From contig JAMYFF010000002.1 of NCBI GenBank assembly GCA_024128875.1, positions 248,001-312,000 of the forward strand: 64,000 bases of DNA, in the 5' to 3' direction. Origin of the DNA: Salinilacustrithrix flava (lineage in GTDB: Bacteria > Actinomycetota > Acidimicrobiia > Acidimicrobiales > Salinilacustritrichaceae). Below are positions 16,642 through 25,423 of the stretch, in pieces. The notes under the pieces were generated by a model. That model saw only the letters and a program-made list of their open reading frames with translations, searched no databases and had not been told where the DNA came from. Position 1 is the first letter of the stretch. Each line of letters opens with the position of its first letter. The position numbers and the translations under genes were made by a program.

Positions 16642-18321
16642 GTGGACGCCGCGCTGCGCGACCTCGCCCAGGAGTGGTGGGACGGGATGATGGCCAGGAA
16701 CCCCACCGTCGCCACCCGCCTCGGCGACCACCGCTTCGACGACGCCATCGAGGACCCCAGCCCGGCCGGGTTGGCCGATGAGCGGGCCTTCGCCGTCGAC
16801 GTCGCCGAACGGGCTCGGGCCATCCCCGTCGCGGACCTCGACGAGGCCGAACGGGTCACCCACGCGCTGCTCCTGGACAGCTGCCAGCAGCAGATCGAGT
16901 CGGTCGACAGCGCCGAGATCCAGCTGGCGAGCGACGGGTTCACCGGGTACCCGGTCTCGCTCCTGCGCTCGGCGGCGCAGCTGCGCGCTCCGGACGAGGC
17001 CAGCGCCGAAGCGCAGCTCGAGCGCCTGGGGAAGCTGCCGGGCGCGCTCGACGCCGTCGTCGCGCAGTGGCAGGTGGGTGCGGATCGGGGCTGGACGCCG
17101 GCGGTCGCCGCGGTCCGACGATCGCAGGCGATGGTCGATGGCTACCTGGCCGGCGCGCTCGCCGACGACCCCTTCGTCGGCCTGGCGCTCCCCGACGGCT
17201 GGGACGGCGCCGAGGGGTGGCGCGCCCGTGCGGCCACGGTGGTCGCCGAGCAGGTCCGACCGGCCTACGAGCGGGTGGCGGCGGCGCTCGCCGAGCTCGC
17301 CGAGCGGGGCCGGGGCGACGACCAACCCGGGCTGGTCCACGTCCCCGGCGGCGACGAGCTGTACCGGTCCAAGGCACGCCGGGCGACCACCACCGACCTG
17401 ACGCCGCAGGAGATCCACGACATCGGCATGGTCGAGCTGACCGAGGTCCTGCCCCCGCCGTGGGCCGAGATCGGCGGGCGGGCCCTGGGCATCAGCGACC
17501 GGGACGAGCTGTTCGCCGCGCTGCGCTCCGATCCGGCCATGCGCTACGAGTCGGCCGAGGAGATCCTGGAGGTGGCGGCGTCCGCCATCGAACGGGCCCT
17601 CGCCGCTGCCCCCGACTGGTTCGAGCGCATGCCGAGCGCCGGTTGCGTGGTCGAAGCTGTGCCCGCCTCGCTCGCGCCCGGGCTCCCGGCCGCCTACTAC
17701 AGCCCGCCCCCCGGCGACGGCTCCCGGCCGGGCACGTACTTCGCCAACACCTACGAGGCGACGCGCCGCAACCGCTTCGAGGCCGAGGTCATCGCGTTCC
17801 ACGAAGCGGTCCCCGGACACCACCTCGAGCGGGCCAGCGCCGCCGAGCTCGAGGACGTCCCGACCTTCCAGCAGCGGGGCGGGTACATGGCCTACAGCGA
17901 GGGCTGGGGCCTCTACTCCGAACGGCTCGCCGACGAGATGGGCCTCTACTCCTCGGACACGATGCGCCTCGGCATGCTCGCCGCCGATGCCTGGCGGTCC
18001 ACCCGGCTGGTGGTGGACACCGGCATCCACGCGCTGGGCTGGAGCCGCGCCGAGGCGATCGAGTTCTTCGTCACCCACGTCCCCCTCGACCCCGAGGAGG
18101 CCGCGGTCGAGGTGGACCGCTACATCGGGATGCCGGGCCAGGCCCTGTCGTACAAGGTCGGGCAGCGGGAGATCCTGCGCCTGCGCGACGACGCCCGGGC
18201 CCGCCTCGGTGCGCGCTTCCGCATCGAGCGGTTCCACACGACCGTGCTGCGCCACGGCGGCGTGCCCCTCGCCCTCCTCGCCGACCTGGTCGACGACTGG
18301 GTCGAGCGGGAGACCGCCTGA
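16642..18321 (+). CDS. DUF885 family metallopeptidase-like protein
   Basis: The 559-residue protein matches DUF885 in length and motifs. The zinc site is HEAVPGHH (387-394, a variant HExxH) with a downstream Glu in SEGWGLYSERL (around 420). The C-terminal part includes KVGQREILRLRD, typical of the family. No signal peptide is seen, so it should be cytoplasmic. DUF885 proteins resemble carboxypeptidases and oligopeptidases, but the substrate is unknown. The GTG at 16642 follows the Usp stop by 2 bp. Confidence 0.88.
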   Translation: MDAALRDLAQEWWDGMMARNPTVATRLGDHRFDDAIEDPSPAGLADERAFAVDVAERARAIPVADLDEAERVTHALLLDSCQQQIESVDSAEIQLASDGFTGYPVSLLRSAAQLRAPDEASAEAQLERLGKLPGALDAVVAQWQVGADRGWTPAVAAVRRSQAMVDGYLAGALADDPFVGLALPDGWDGAEGWRARAATVVAEQVRPAYERVAAALAELAERGRGDDQPGLVHVPGGDELYRSKARRATTTDLTPQEIHDIGMVELTEVLPPPWAEIGGRALGISDRDELFAALRSDPAMRYESAEEILEVAASAIERALAAAPDWFERMPSAGCVVEAVPASLAPGLPAAYYSPPPGDGSRPGTYFANTYEATRRNRFEAEVIAFHEAVPGHHLERASAAELEDVPTFQQRGGYMAYSEGWGLYSERLADEMGLYSSDTMRLGMLAADAWRSTRLVVDTGIHALGWSRAEAIEFFVTHVPLDPEEAAVEVDRYIGMPGQALSYKVGQREILRLRDDARARLGARFRIERFHTTVLRHGGVPLALLADLVDDWVERETA

Positions 18322-18329
18322 CCGCCTCG

Positions 18330-18335
18330 TACGCT
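18330..18335 (+). promoter_or_regulatory. -10 element of glpD, leaderless layout
   Basis: TACGCT is followed by 6 nt and the GTG at 18342. No ribosome-binding site is visible. Confidence 0.5.
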
Positions 18336-18341
18336 GGCGCC

Positions 18342-20027
18342 GTGATCCCCTCCCCCGCCCTGCCCGGTGCCTTCGAGCGCGGCCGGAACCTGCGCCGCCT
18401 GGCGGACGAGCACTTCGACGTCCTCGTCGTCGGCGGCGGCATCACCGGCGTGGGCGTCGCCCTCGATGCGGCCAGCCGTGGCCTGCGCACGGCGCTCGTG
18501 GAGCGGGGCGACTTCGCATCGGGCACGTCGTCGAAGAGCTCCAAGCTCGTGCACGGCGGGCTGCGGTACCTGCAGAACGGCGACGTCCGCCTGGTCTACG
18601 AGGCCCTGCGCGAGCGCCAGCGCCTGCTGCGCAACGCACCGCACCTCGTGCGGGTCATGCCCTTCCTCATCCCCATGTTCGGCAAGGGCGGGGTCATCCA
18701 CCCGAAGCTCGAGAAGGCCCTCGGCTCGGCCATGTGGATGTACGACCTCACCGGCGGCGCCCGCATCGGCAAGCTCCACCAGCGCATCTCCAAGGAGCAG
18801 ACGCTGGCCCACATGCCGACGCTGCCGGCCGATCGCGTCGGTGCCAGCTACCTCTACTACGACGCCCAGGCCGACGACGCCCGCCTGACCCTCACGGTGG
18901 CTCGCACGGCGGCCGAGCTGCACGGCGCGGTGTGCGTCAACCACGCCCCCGTCGTCGAGCTGACCCACGAGGGTGCTCGGACGACCGGCGCCGTCGTGGA
19001 GGACGCCGAGTCAGGCGACCGCATCGAGGTCCGGGCCCGAGCCGTGGTCAACGCGGCCGGGGTCTGGGCCGACGACATCCGCGCCCTCGACGAGGGGATG
19101 CACCCCCACGCCATCCGCCCGGCCAAGGGCATCCACCTGACGGTGCCGTGGTCGCTGGTGCGCAACGACATCGCCGTCATCGCACCGGTGCCCAAGGACA
19201 AGCGGTCGATCTTCGTGGTGCCGTGGCCGGCACCCGCCGGCGAGGAGCCGGCCTTCACCTACATCGGCACGACCGACACCGACTACGACGGCCCCACCGA
19301 GGATCCGCAGTGCACCCGCGAGGACGTGGCGTACCTGCTGGATGCCATCAACCACTCGACCACGACCGATATCACCGAGCGCCACGTGGTGGGCACGTGG
19401 GCGGGGCTGCGGCCGCTGGTGAAGGCCACCACGTCGGGGCGCACCGCCGACCTGTCCCGCAACCACGCCGTGGTCACCAGCGCCAGCGGGGTGGTCAGCG
19501 TCACCGGCGGCAAGCTCACCACCTACCGCGAGATGGCGGCCGACACGATGGGCGCCGTCGCGAAGGTGCTGGACCTGCCCCGGTCCCAACGCCGATCCCG
19601 CACCGCCCGGCTGCGCCTGCTCGGCGCCGACGGCTACGACCCGGGTGCCACCGGGCCCGACCAGCACCTGCACCAGCGCTACGGCGGTGAGGCGCGCGTC
19701 GTGCAGGCGATGGCGGAGCGGGATCCGTCGCTGGGGGTGCCCCTCGTCAACGGGCTGCCGCACCTGCGGGCCGAGGCGCTGTACGCAGTTCGCTACGAGA
19801 TGGCCACGACCCTCGCTGACGTGCTCGAACGCCGGGTGCGAGGGCTCATGCTCTCCCGGGACGCCACCGCCGATGCCGCCGCCGCGGTCGCCGAGCTGAT
19901 CGGGCCAGAGCTGGGTTGGTCCGACCGGCGCCGGGCCGACGAGGTCGCCGAGCTGCGGGCTCGAGCCGCCCAGCAGCGGGACGCCCCCGGCCTGCCCGAC
20001 TCGGTGCTGCCCGGCGTCGGCAGCTGA
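18342..20027 (+). CDS. glpD: glycerol-3-phosphate dehydrogenase, FAD-dependent
   Basis: The 561-residue protein oxidises sn-glycerol 3-phosphate to dihydroxyacetone phosphate and passes electrons to the quinone pool at the membrane. The FAD-binding Rossmann motif is VVGGGITGVGVALDAASRG near residue 30, followed by the family block SGTSSKSSKLVHGGLRYLQ and a C-terminal helical cap domain. Later blocks (GTWAGLRPLV, VTGGKLTTYR) are also typical. The GTG at 18342 is supported by the -10 at 18330. An AGPS-like flavoprotein and an FGGY kinase at 23.5-26.9 kb probably share the glycerol phosphate pathway. Confidence 0.94.
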   Translation: MIPSPALPGAFERGRNLRRLADEHFDVLVVGGGITGVGVALDAASRGLRTALVERGDFASGTSSKSSKLVHGGLRYLQNGDVRLVYEALRERQRLLRNAPHLVRVMPFLIPMFGKGGVIHPKLEKALGSAMWMYDLTGGARIGKLHQRISKEQTLAHMPTLPADRVGASYLYYDAQADDARLTLTVARTAAELHGAVCVNHAPVVELTHEGARTTGAVVEDAESGDRIEVRARAVVNAAGVWADDIRALDEGMHPHAIRPAKGIHLTVPWSLVRNDIAVIAPVPKDKRSIFVVPWPAPAGEEPAFTYIGTTDTDYDGPTEDPQCTREDVAYLLDAINHSTTTDITERHVVGTWAGLRPLVKATTSGRTADLSRNHAVVTSASGVVSVTGGKLTTYREMAADTMGAVAKVLDLPRSQRRSRTARLRLLGADGYDPGATGPDQHLHQRYGGEARVVQAMAERDPSLGVPLVNGLPHLRAEALYAVRYEMATTLADVLERRVRGLMLSRDATADAAAAVAELIGPELGWSDRRRADEVAELRARAAQQRDAPGLPDSVLPGVGS

Positions 20028-20028
20028 G

Positions 20029-20787
20029 GTGGTGTGGGGCCGGCGCCGGCGCACCCGGCGCTGGCTGGACGGCTGGGAAGAGGTCGCCGCCACGGGACTC
20101 CCCCAGTGGGACCTCCTCGATGACGACGAGCGCGCCCGCCTGGCGTCGCGGGTGGAGCACCTCGTACGCCGCAAGCACTGGGAGGCCGCGAGGGGCTTCG
20201 AGCTGACCCAGGAGGTGGTGATCACCATCGCCGCCAGCGCCGGACTGCTCGCGCTCGGCCTCGACCGCGACTGCTACCGCCACGTGAGGGCCGTCGTCGT
20301 CCACCCGAAGACGTTCACCAGCCACGGGGTCCGGGCGACCCACGTCGGCGGCGTCGTGACACGAGGACCCCAGCGGCTGCTCGGCCACGCCCGCGACGGC
20401 CGGGGCCCGGTGATGCTGTCGTGGCGGGCGGTCCGCCGGGACGTCCGACACCCCGAGCGTCGCCAGAACGTCGTCGTGCACGAGTTCGCCCACAAGCTCG
20501 ACTCGGCCGACGGGCTGTTCGACGGCACCCCGGAGATCTCCGACCGCGCCGATCGGGCCGACTGGGTCCAGGTGTGCAACCGGGAGTACCGCCGGCTCCG
20601 CCGCCGGGACGAGCCGGACCCGGTGTTGCGCCGCTACGCCACCAAGAGCCCCGCCGAGTTCTTCGCCGTCGCCAGCGAGGTCTTCCTCATGCAGCCGCTG
20701 GCGCTCGAGGAGCACCACCCCGAGCTCTACCGGGTGCTCTGCGGCTACTACGACCAGGACCCGGCGGGCCGGGTGCGCCGTTCCTGA
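20029..20787 (+). CDS. MtfA-like zinc-dependent peptidase (M90)
   Basis: This 252-residue protein has the MtfA signature VVVHEFAHKLDSADG, with zinc ligands H151 and H155 and catalytic E152, and a later Glu in SPAEFFAVASEVF. In E. coli MtfA is a cytoplasmic aminopeptidase that also binds the glucose-PTS repressor Mlc; a partner here is unknown. The GTG start at 20029 is 1 bp after the glpD stop, so it is co-transcribed with glpD. Its N-terminus (WGRRRRTRRWLDGWEE) is shorter than in E. coli MtfA. Confidence 0.88.
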   Translation: MVWGRRRRTRRWLDGWEEVAATGLPQWDLLDDDERARLASRVEHLVRRKHWEAARGFELTQEVVITIAASAGLLALGLDRDCYRHVRAVVVHPKTFTSHGVRATHVGGVVTRGPQRLLGHARDGRGPVMLSWRAVRRDVRHPERRQNVVVHEFAHKLDSADGLFDGTPEISDRADRADWVQVCNREYRRLRRRDEPDPVLRRYATKSPAEFFAVASEVFLMQPLALEEHHPELYRVLCGYYDQDPAGRVRRS

Positions 20788-20788
20788 A

Positions 20789-20810
20789 AACTGGCAGTCG
20801 TGGTGTCGCG
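20789..20810 (+). repeat. CTGGCAG dispersed repeat, copy A
   Basis: AACTGGCAGT then GGTGTCGCGC after 3 nt, in the 25-bp gap between two convergent genes. Copy C (40221-40248, minus) shares CTGGCAGT-N3-GGTGTCGCGC. Confidence 0.6.
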
Positions 20811-20812
20811 CG

Positions 20813-21979
20813 CTACTGGACGAGCTTGATCACGGCGAAGCCGTGTCGGTCCGGAGCCTCGGCGACGCCCTGCCCACCTGCTGCGGTCGCGGCGCCGACG
20901 AACCGTCCGCAGACGATGTTGTTGTTCTCGACACCACAAGGAGTCTCCTCGGGCGGATCCGTCTCGTCGAGGGTCACACTCCCCACGTGGGTGATCTGGA
21001 AGACGCCCATCATCACGCAGTAGAGGCGGAAGTTGGTCCCCGTTTCATCGTTTCCACGGGGGCACAGCGGCACCGCGATCTCACACCCGAGCTCGATGTC
21101 GTCCACGTCGTCGCCGGCCTCGAAGGAACAGGCGTTGCCGCCCGCCATCCGCTGGGAGAGCTGGCCGGTCTTGTTGCCGGTGTCGGCCTCCCACCAGTCC
21201 GAGTCGTCGCCGGGAGTCGCCTCGGAGGACGGCAGCGCGTACCCGTCGGCAGGCAGCTGCACCAGGCCGCGCCAGCTGCTCGAACCGTTGCCGCAATCGC
21301 GCCCGAGGTTCTTCATCTGGTTGCCCCAGAGCACGTAGTGCTTCCCGATCGCAGCGGAGTTGATGGAGTAGCCGTTCGGGGCGTCGTCGTCTTCGAGCAT
21401 CGCCTGCGCAGGGTGGCCGACGGCCGTCGGGGAGGTGCACACCATGAAGGGAGCCCAGCCCCGCGACACCGGCTGGATCGTGGCTGCAGCGGTGGCGCTG
21501 CTGGTGATCTCATCCTGTTCCACGAAGGCGGCGAAGGCGACGTCGCGCGTGTCGGTGACCGACACGCGCACGCCCGCGACCCGCTGGAAGTCGCTGTCGG
21601 CGAGGAACCCGAGCTGGTCGCACGTCGAGATCACGTCACTGTCAGACCCGCTGAGCGCGTACTGGGCGTCGACCAGCTCGCAGGACTGGAGGACGGCGTC
21701 GTTGTCGGCAACGACCGACTCGATCTCGGCCACCACGTCATCGACCGGCGTGATGATCCAGTCCTGCTTGTGGTTCTGGATCGCGGACGCGCCGGCCAGT
21801 GCGGCCGCATCGGCCGCCGTCTGGGCGTTGCGCGCCGCCTCGTAGCCCACACTCCCGCCGAGGACCAGCGCAGCGACACCGAGCATGGCCGTCAGCGCGA
21901 TCGCGAAGAAGATGACCGTGATGCCGCGCTCGTCGCCTGCACTGCGGGACCGGTCTCGAGCGGTTCGTCGTGGGGACAT
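20813..21979 (-). CDS. TadG-like protein (putative Flp pilus-assembly TadE/G-like)
   Basis: The 388-residue protein has a short basic N-terminus, the sequence DERGITVIFFAIALTAMLGV opening a single membrane helix, then SVGYEAARNAQTAADAAALA, the standard TadG/TadE-G-like N-terminal module. The extracellular part has many cysteines and no recognised domain. TadG-type proteins take part in surface pili or secretion. It is the last of three tandem pseudopilin-type genes. The ATG at 21979 follows AGGAACGAAC. The C-terminal fold is unknown; a von Willebrand-like domain is not evident. Confidence 0.8.
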   Translation of the reverse strand: MSPRRTARDRSRSAGDERGITVIFFAIALTAMLGVAALVLGGSVGYEAARNAQTAADAAALAGASAIQNHKQDWIITPVDDVVAEIESVVADNDAVLQSCELVDAQYALSGSDSDVISTCDQLGFLADSDFQRVAGVRVSVTDTRDVAFAAFVEQDEITSSATAAATIQPVSRGWAPFMVCTSPTAVGHPAQAMLEDDDAPNGYSINSAAIGKHYVLWGNQMKNLGRDCGNGSSSWRGLVQLPADGYALPSSEATPGDDSDWWEADTGNKTGQLSQRMAGGNACSFEAGDDVDDIELGCEIAVPLCPRGNDETGTNFRLYCVMMGVFQITHVGSVTLDETDPPEETPCGVENNNIVCGRFVGAATAAGGQGVAEAPDRHGFAVIKLVQ

Positions 21980-21987
21980 GTTCGTTC

Positions 21988-22890
21988 CTAGTAGACGGTG
22001 AAGTTCTTGGAGGACAGCACGGTCTCGCCGTTGAGGATCTCGGCTCGAGCGGTTCCGGGACGCCAGATGTTGTCGCTGCCGTCGTAGGACCACTCGTGGT
22101 TGGGTGGGTCCGGGGGCTCGAGATCGCAGCCGCAGCCGATCTCCACGCTCTCTCCGCTGGCGCTGACGAGGCGCACGCGCAGGTCGGCACAGGCTGCGGA
22201 GCCGTTCGTCGTGAACTCCACGAGCACGGCGCTCGCGAGTTGCTGCGAGCTGTTGCCGGACATCTTCTTGCGGTTCACCGAGGTCGGTACGTCCGGGACG
22301 CCTGCTGCGCAGTTCGGTGGGGTCGTCGTGGTCGTGGTCGACGTCGACGACGTGGAGGTGTCCGGTGTCGTCGTGGTCGTGGTCGACGTGGTCGTGGTCG
22401 AGGTGCTGGTGGTCGATGACGGTGTCGACCCGCCTGGGAGCGGGCGTCCGACGAGCTTCATGGTCGCCGAACCGGTGGCCTCGCCGCGGTCGTAGCCCAG
22501 GATCGCAGCGACGGGGGTCACGAGGTCCCACGCCCACTCGACCTCGACGCGCACGCTGTCGATGTCGACCTCGGCGGTGCTGCACGAGATCGGTGCGCCG
22601 CCGTCGTCGATGCAGGAGACCGAGACCGCTTCCACCTTCTCCGACTCGAGCCGGGACTGGACTGCGTCCACGATGTCGGCGTGCATCGCGCTGGTCTGGT
22701 CGTCGGCCGTCGCGAAGTCGAGGATCGCAAGGCGGGCGCCATCGCGCGCCGCATTGGTCGCCTGGTTGGCGTTGAGGGTCCACATCCCGAGGTCGACGAG
22801 ACCGAAGATGAACGTCAACATGATCGGCAGGGCGAATGCCGCCTCGACGATCGTCACGCCCTCCGAACCGCGCCGCGAGCGTCTGGCCAT
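21988..22890 (-). CDS. TadE-family pseudopilin with Ser/Thr linker and extra C-terminal domain
   Basis: The 300-residue protein begins with the TadE module (GVTIVEAAFALPIMLTFIFG helix, then ATNAARDGARLAIL) that is expected to sit in the membrane with its C-terminus outside. After the pilin-like domain comes a linker of about 40 residues made almost only of Ser and Thr (around 155-193), then a roughly 100-residue domain with CGCDLEPPDPP. The linker could be glycosylated. The family's usual size is 130-180 residues, so the C-terminal domain is an addition. Its ATG overlaps the upstream stop (TGATG). Confidence 0.8.
   Translation of the reverse strand: MARRSRRGSEGVTIVEAAFALPIMLTFIFGLVDLGMWTLNANQATNAARDGARLAILDFATADDQTSAMHADIVDAVQSRLESEKVEAVSVSCIDDGGAPISCSTAEVDIDSVRVEVEWAWDLVTPVAAILGYDRGEATGSATMKLVGRPLPGGSTPSSTTSTSTTTTSTTTTTTPDTSTSSTSTTTTTTPPNCAAGVPDVPTSVNRKKMSGNSSQQLASAVLVEFTTNGSAACADLRVRLVSASGESVEIGCGCDLEPPDPPNHEWSYDGSDNIWRPGTARAEILNGETVLSSKNFTVY
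22316..22432. repeat. low-complexity repeat coding for the Ser/Thr linker
   Basis: Imperfect repeats of GTCGTGGTCGACGT-type units on the plus strand read as ACC/ACG/TCG codons on the coding minus strand. Such runs are prone to slippage and length change between strains. Confidence 0.8.
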
Positions 22891-23363
22891 CACGATCGCA
22901 CCTGACCCTGCACGCGCACCTCAGCATCGCCCTCGAGCGTGATCGAGTTCCCGACCACGTTGGCCACGATCGGGGTCACGATGTCGTAGCGGGTGCGCAC
23001 GCGGACGCGAACCCGCTCGCCGGCGGCACCGTCGGTGCCGGTGCAACCGGTGAGCTCCACCCAGTCGCCGTCGTCGTCCTGACCGAGGATCTCCACGTCG
23101 AAGTCCGGGGATGCGCTCAGACCCGGCTCCTCCGCCTCGACCTGGCCGAGGATGCTCCCACTCGGCCCGCAGGTCGCATCGTTCGGGTACACCTGCGCGA
23201 ACGCAGCACCCTCTCGGGCAGCGTTCTCCAGCCGGATGTTCATCTGGTACGCCCGGCCCAGGTCGAGGACGCCGAGCACCAGCAGGACCATCACCGGCGC
23301 GATGAAGGCGAGCTCCACGATGGAAGCACCTCGCTCCTTGCGGGCTGGTCGTTCTGGTCGCAT
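22890..23363 (-). CDS. TadE-family pseudopilin-like protein
   Basis: This 157-residue protein is a plain TadE: basic start, ERGASIVELAFIAPVMVLLV helix, LGVLDLGRAYQMNIRLENAA and AREGAAFAQVYP, then a short extracellular domain with three cysteines (CGPSG, TGCTG). TadE and TadF proteins are minor pilins of Flp-type pili processed by a prepilin peptidase. It is the first gene of the tadE-tadE-tadG block. The ATPase, platform and peptidase genes of the Tad machine are not in the window. The ATG at 23363 is chosen as the first codon giving the normal short basic N-terminus. Confidence 0.85.
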   Translation of the reverse strand: MRPERPARKERGASIVELAFIAPVMVLLVLGVLDLGRAYQMNIRLENAAREGAAFAQVYPNDATCGPSGSILGQVEAEEPGLSASPDFDVEILGQDDDGDWVELTGCTGTDGAAGERVRVRVRTRYDIVTPIVANVVGNSITLEGDAEVRVQGQVRS

Positions 23364-23418
23364 GCGTTCGCGTCATCGGCACGTCGGAGACGGGACTTGA
23401 GGTCCGGTGCTGCGCTCC

Positions 23419-23446
23419 GTGCGCGTTCCGCTGTCGCTGCCAGAAC
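23419..23446 (-). repeat. CTGGCAG dispersed repeat, copy B
   Basis: On the minus strand GTTCTGGCAGCGACAGCGGA begins here and resembles the arm of the hairpin at 55321 (AACTGGCAGCGGACACGGAA). It lies in the divergent gap between tadE and the FAD-linked oxidase. Confidence 0.5.
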
Positions 23447-23484
23447 ATCCCGGACCGGAGCCAGATCGGGGCGGCCGGCCCTCG

Positions 23485-23490
23485 TACAGT
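23485..23490 (+). promoter_or_regulatory. -10 element of the FAD-linked oxidase gene
   Basis: TACAGT lies 8 nt before the GTG at 23499; no Shine-Dalgarno sequence is seen. Confidence 0.45.
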
Positions 23491-23498
23491 GGCCCGCC

Positions 23499-25028
23499 GT
23501 GGCCGACCCGATCGCCCTGCCCCCCACCGGACCCGGCGCGCCGACGCCGCCCATCGAGATCCGCGGCGGCGCAGCCGGCGCCAGCGCCCACCTCGGCGAG
23601 ATGGTGCCGGTGCCGGACCCGGTGATCGACCGGCTCCGCAAGACCGGCGCCGGCGTGTCCACCGACCATGCCGTGCGGGCCGAGGCCAGCCGTGACTGGT
23701 GGCCGGGGGCGATGATCTGGGCGACCGAGGGCGAGGTACCCGGCCTGGCCGGCGTCGTCGTCTCCCCCACCGATGCCGAGCAGGTCGCCGCCGTGCTGCG
23801 CCTGTGCAACGCCGCTCGCGTTCCCGTGACGGCGGCCGGTGGGCGCTCCGGGGTGTGCGGGGCGTCGGTTCCGGCCTTCGGCGGCGTCGTGCTCGACACC
23901 ACGGCGCTCGCAGGCGTCGTCTCCATCGACGAGGAGTCGATGATCCTCGACGTCGCCCCCGGGACGTTCGGCGACCACCTCGAAGCCGAGCTGCGGGCGA
24001 AGGGCCTCACCGTCGGGCACTGGCCCCAGTCGGTCGCCCTGTCCACCGTCGGCGGCTGGGTCGCCTGCCGGGGCGCCGGCCAGCTGTCGAACAAGTACGG
24101 GAAGATCGAGGACATGGTGGTCGGCCTCGATGTCGTGCTCGCCGACGGCAGCGCGATCACCACCGGCGGCGGCCCCCGCTCCGCGGTCGGGCCGGACCTG
24201 ACCCAGGTCTTCGTGGGGTCCGAGGGCACGCTCGGCATCATCACCGGCGTCCGTCTGCGGCTTCACCCGGCGCCGCAGGCGCAGCGCCACGCCGCCTACG
24301 GCTTCGACTCCTTCGCCGCCGCCAACGAGGCCTGCCGGCGCATCGTCCAGCGGGGCCTGCCTCCGGCCGTGCTCCGGGTGTACGACGCCATCGAGGCCGA
24401 CCGCAGCTACCAGACCGGCGACCGGGCCGTCCTGCTGGTCATGGACGAGGGCGATCCGATCGTGGTGGACGCGGCGATGGCGATCACCGAGGAGGTGTGC
24501 GCCGGCGCCGAAGCGCTCGACGTCGACCTGGTCGATCGCTGGCTGGCGCACCGCAACGAGGTCTCGGCCCTCGAGGCCCTGATCGCGAAGGGCTACGTCG
24601 TCGACACCATGGAGATCTCGGCCCCGTGGTCGCGCCTGGAGGACATCTACACCGCGACCACCGGAGCGCTTCGCGCGGTGCCGGGCACGCTGGCAGCCAG
24701 CGCCCACCAGTCCCACGCCTACTCCGACGGTGCCTGCCTCTACTTCACCTTCGCCGCCAAGGTCGACGAGGACGGCGAGGGCACGGCGGCGCGGGATCGC
24801 ACCTACGCCCAGCTCTGGGACGTCGGGCAGCGGGCGGTACTGGCGGCGGGCGGCACCCTCAGCCACCACCACGGCGTCGGCCTCAACCGCAGCCGCTTCA
24901 CCGCCGAAGCGCTCGGCGCGAGCCACGCGGTGCTCCAGTCGGTGAAGGACGCGCTGGACCCCAACGGCATCCTCAACCCGGGCAAGCTGGGCCTGCGCAG
25001 CCCGTTCGGCGAGGTCGCCTACCCGTGA
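23499..25028 (+). CDS. FAD-linked oxidase, alkyl-DHAP-synthase/GlcD-like
   Basis: The 509-residue protein has a PCMH-type FAD-binding domain (VVVSPTDAEQVAAVLRLCNA, VTAAGGRSGVCGASVP, GGWVACRGAGQLSNKYGKIE, FVGSEGTLGIITGV) and a C-terminal FAD-oxidase cap ending DALDPNGILNPGKLGL. Members oxidise hydroxy acids or, in the AGPS branch, exchange the acyl group of acyl-DHAP for a fatty alcohol. A conserved LSHHHGVGL block in the cap is typical of AGPS-like proteins. It heads an operon with a membrane protein and an FGGY kinase, overlapping them by 1 and 4 bp. Its exact substrate is not certain. Confidence 0.85.
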   Translation: MADPIALPPTGPGAPTPPIEIRGGAAGASAHLGEMVPVPDPVIDRLRKTGAGVSTDHAVRAEASRDWWPGAMIWATEGEVPGLAGVVVSPTDAEQVAAVLRLCNAARVPVTAAGGRSGVCGASVPAFGGVVLDTTALAGVVSIDEESMILDVAPGTFGDHLEAELRAKGLTVGHWPQSVALSTVGGWVACRGAGQLSNKYGKIEDMVVGLDVVLADGSAITTGGGPRSAVGPDLTQVFVGSEGTLGIITGVRLRLHPAPQAQRHAAYGFDSFAAANEACRRIVQRGLPPAVLRVYDAIEADRSYQTGDRAVLLVMDEGDPIVVDAAMAITEEVCAGAEALDVDLVDRWLAHRNEVSALEALIAKGYVVDTMEISAPWSRLEDIYTATTGALRAVPGTLAASAHQSHAYSDGACLYFTFAAKVDEDGEGTAARDRTYAQLWDVGQRAVLAAGGTLSHHHGVGLNRSRFTAEALGASHAVLQSVKDALDPNGILNPGKLGLRSPFGEVAYP

Positions 25029-25423
25029 TGGGCGGGTTGCTCCACCCCCGCGCCGTGGCCGTCGGCGCCGGCGTGGCGCTGGCGATCTGCGTCCCGGCCG
25101 CGCTGCTCGCCCAGGTGCTCGACGAGTCCGACACCGTGGACGACAACTCCTCGTGGCTCATCGTCCTGTTCGGCGTGATCCTGGTCGGCATGGGCATCGG
25201 TGGCTACGTCGCCGCCACCCTGCGCCTGGACGCGCCCCTCACGAACAGCGCGGTGGCCGCCCTCGCCGCGTACCTGCTGGTCCAGACGATCGGCGCCGTC
25301 CGCCTGCTCGCAAACGGGGACGACGTGACGTGGGCAGCGATCCCGTTCTTCGCCCTGCTGTCGGCGTCAGCGGGCATGGCCGGGGGGCTGCTCGCCGACC
25401 GCCGCGCCCGGAGGCCGCGGTGA
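25028..25423 (+). CDS. small four-helix membrane protein
   Basis: The 131-residue protein has four hydrophobic segments at about residues 9-31, 42-65, 72-92 and 104-124, and ends with a basic tail (ADRRARRPR). It resembles small TIGR04086-type membrane proteins, but this is a resemblance in layout only. The ATG overlaps the FAD oxidase stop (TGATG), and its own stop overlaps the kinase start (GTGA), so all three are translationally coupled. Confidence 0.75.
   Translation: MGGLLHPRAVAVGAGVALAICVPAALLAQVLDESDTVDDNSSWLIVLFGVILVGMGIGGYVAATLRLDAPLTNSAVAALAAYLLVQTIGAVRLLANGDDVTWAAIPFFALLSASAGMAGGLLADRRARRPR

Noticed and set aside
22316..22432. GTCGTGGTCG-type repeats as a possible CRISPR or regulatory repeat
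   Set aside because: Units are imperfect, contiguous without unique spacers and in frame as Ser/Thr codons of the TadE-like linker.
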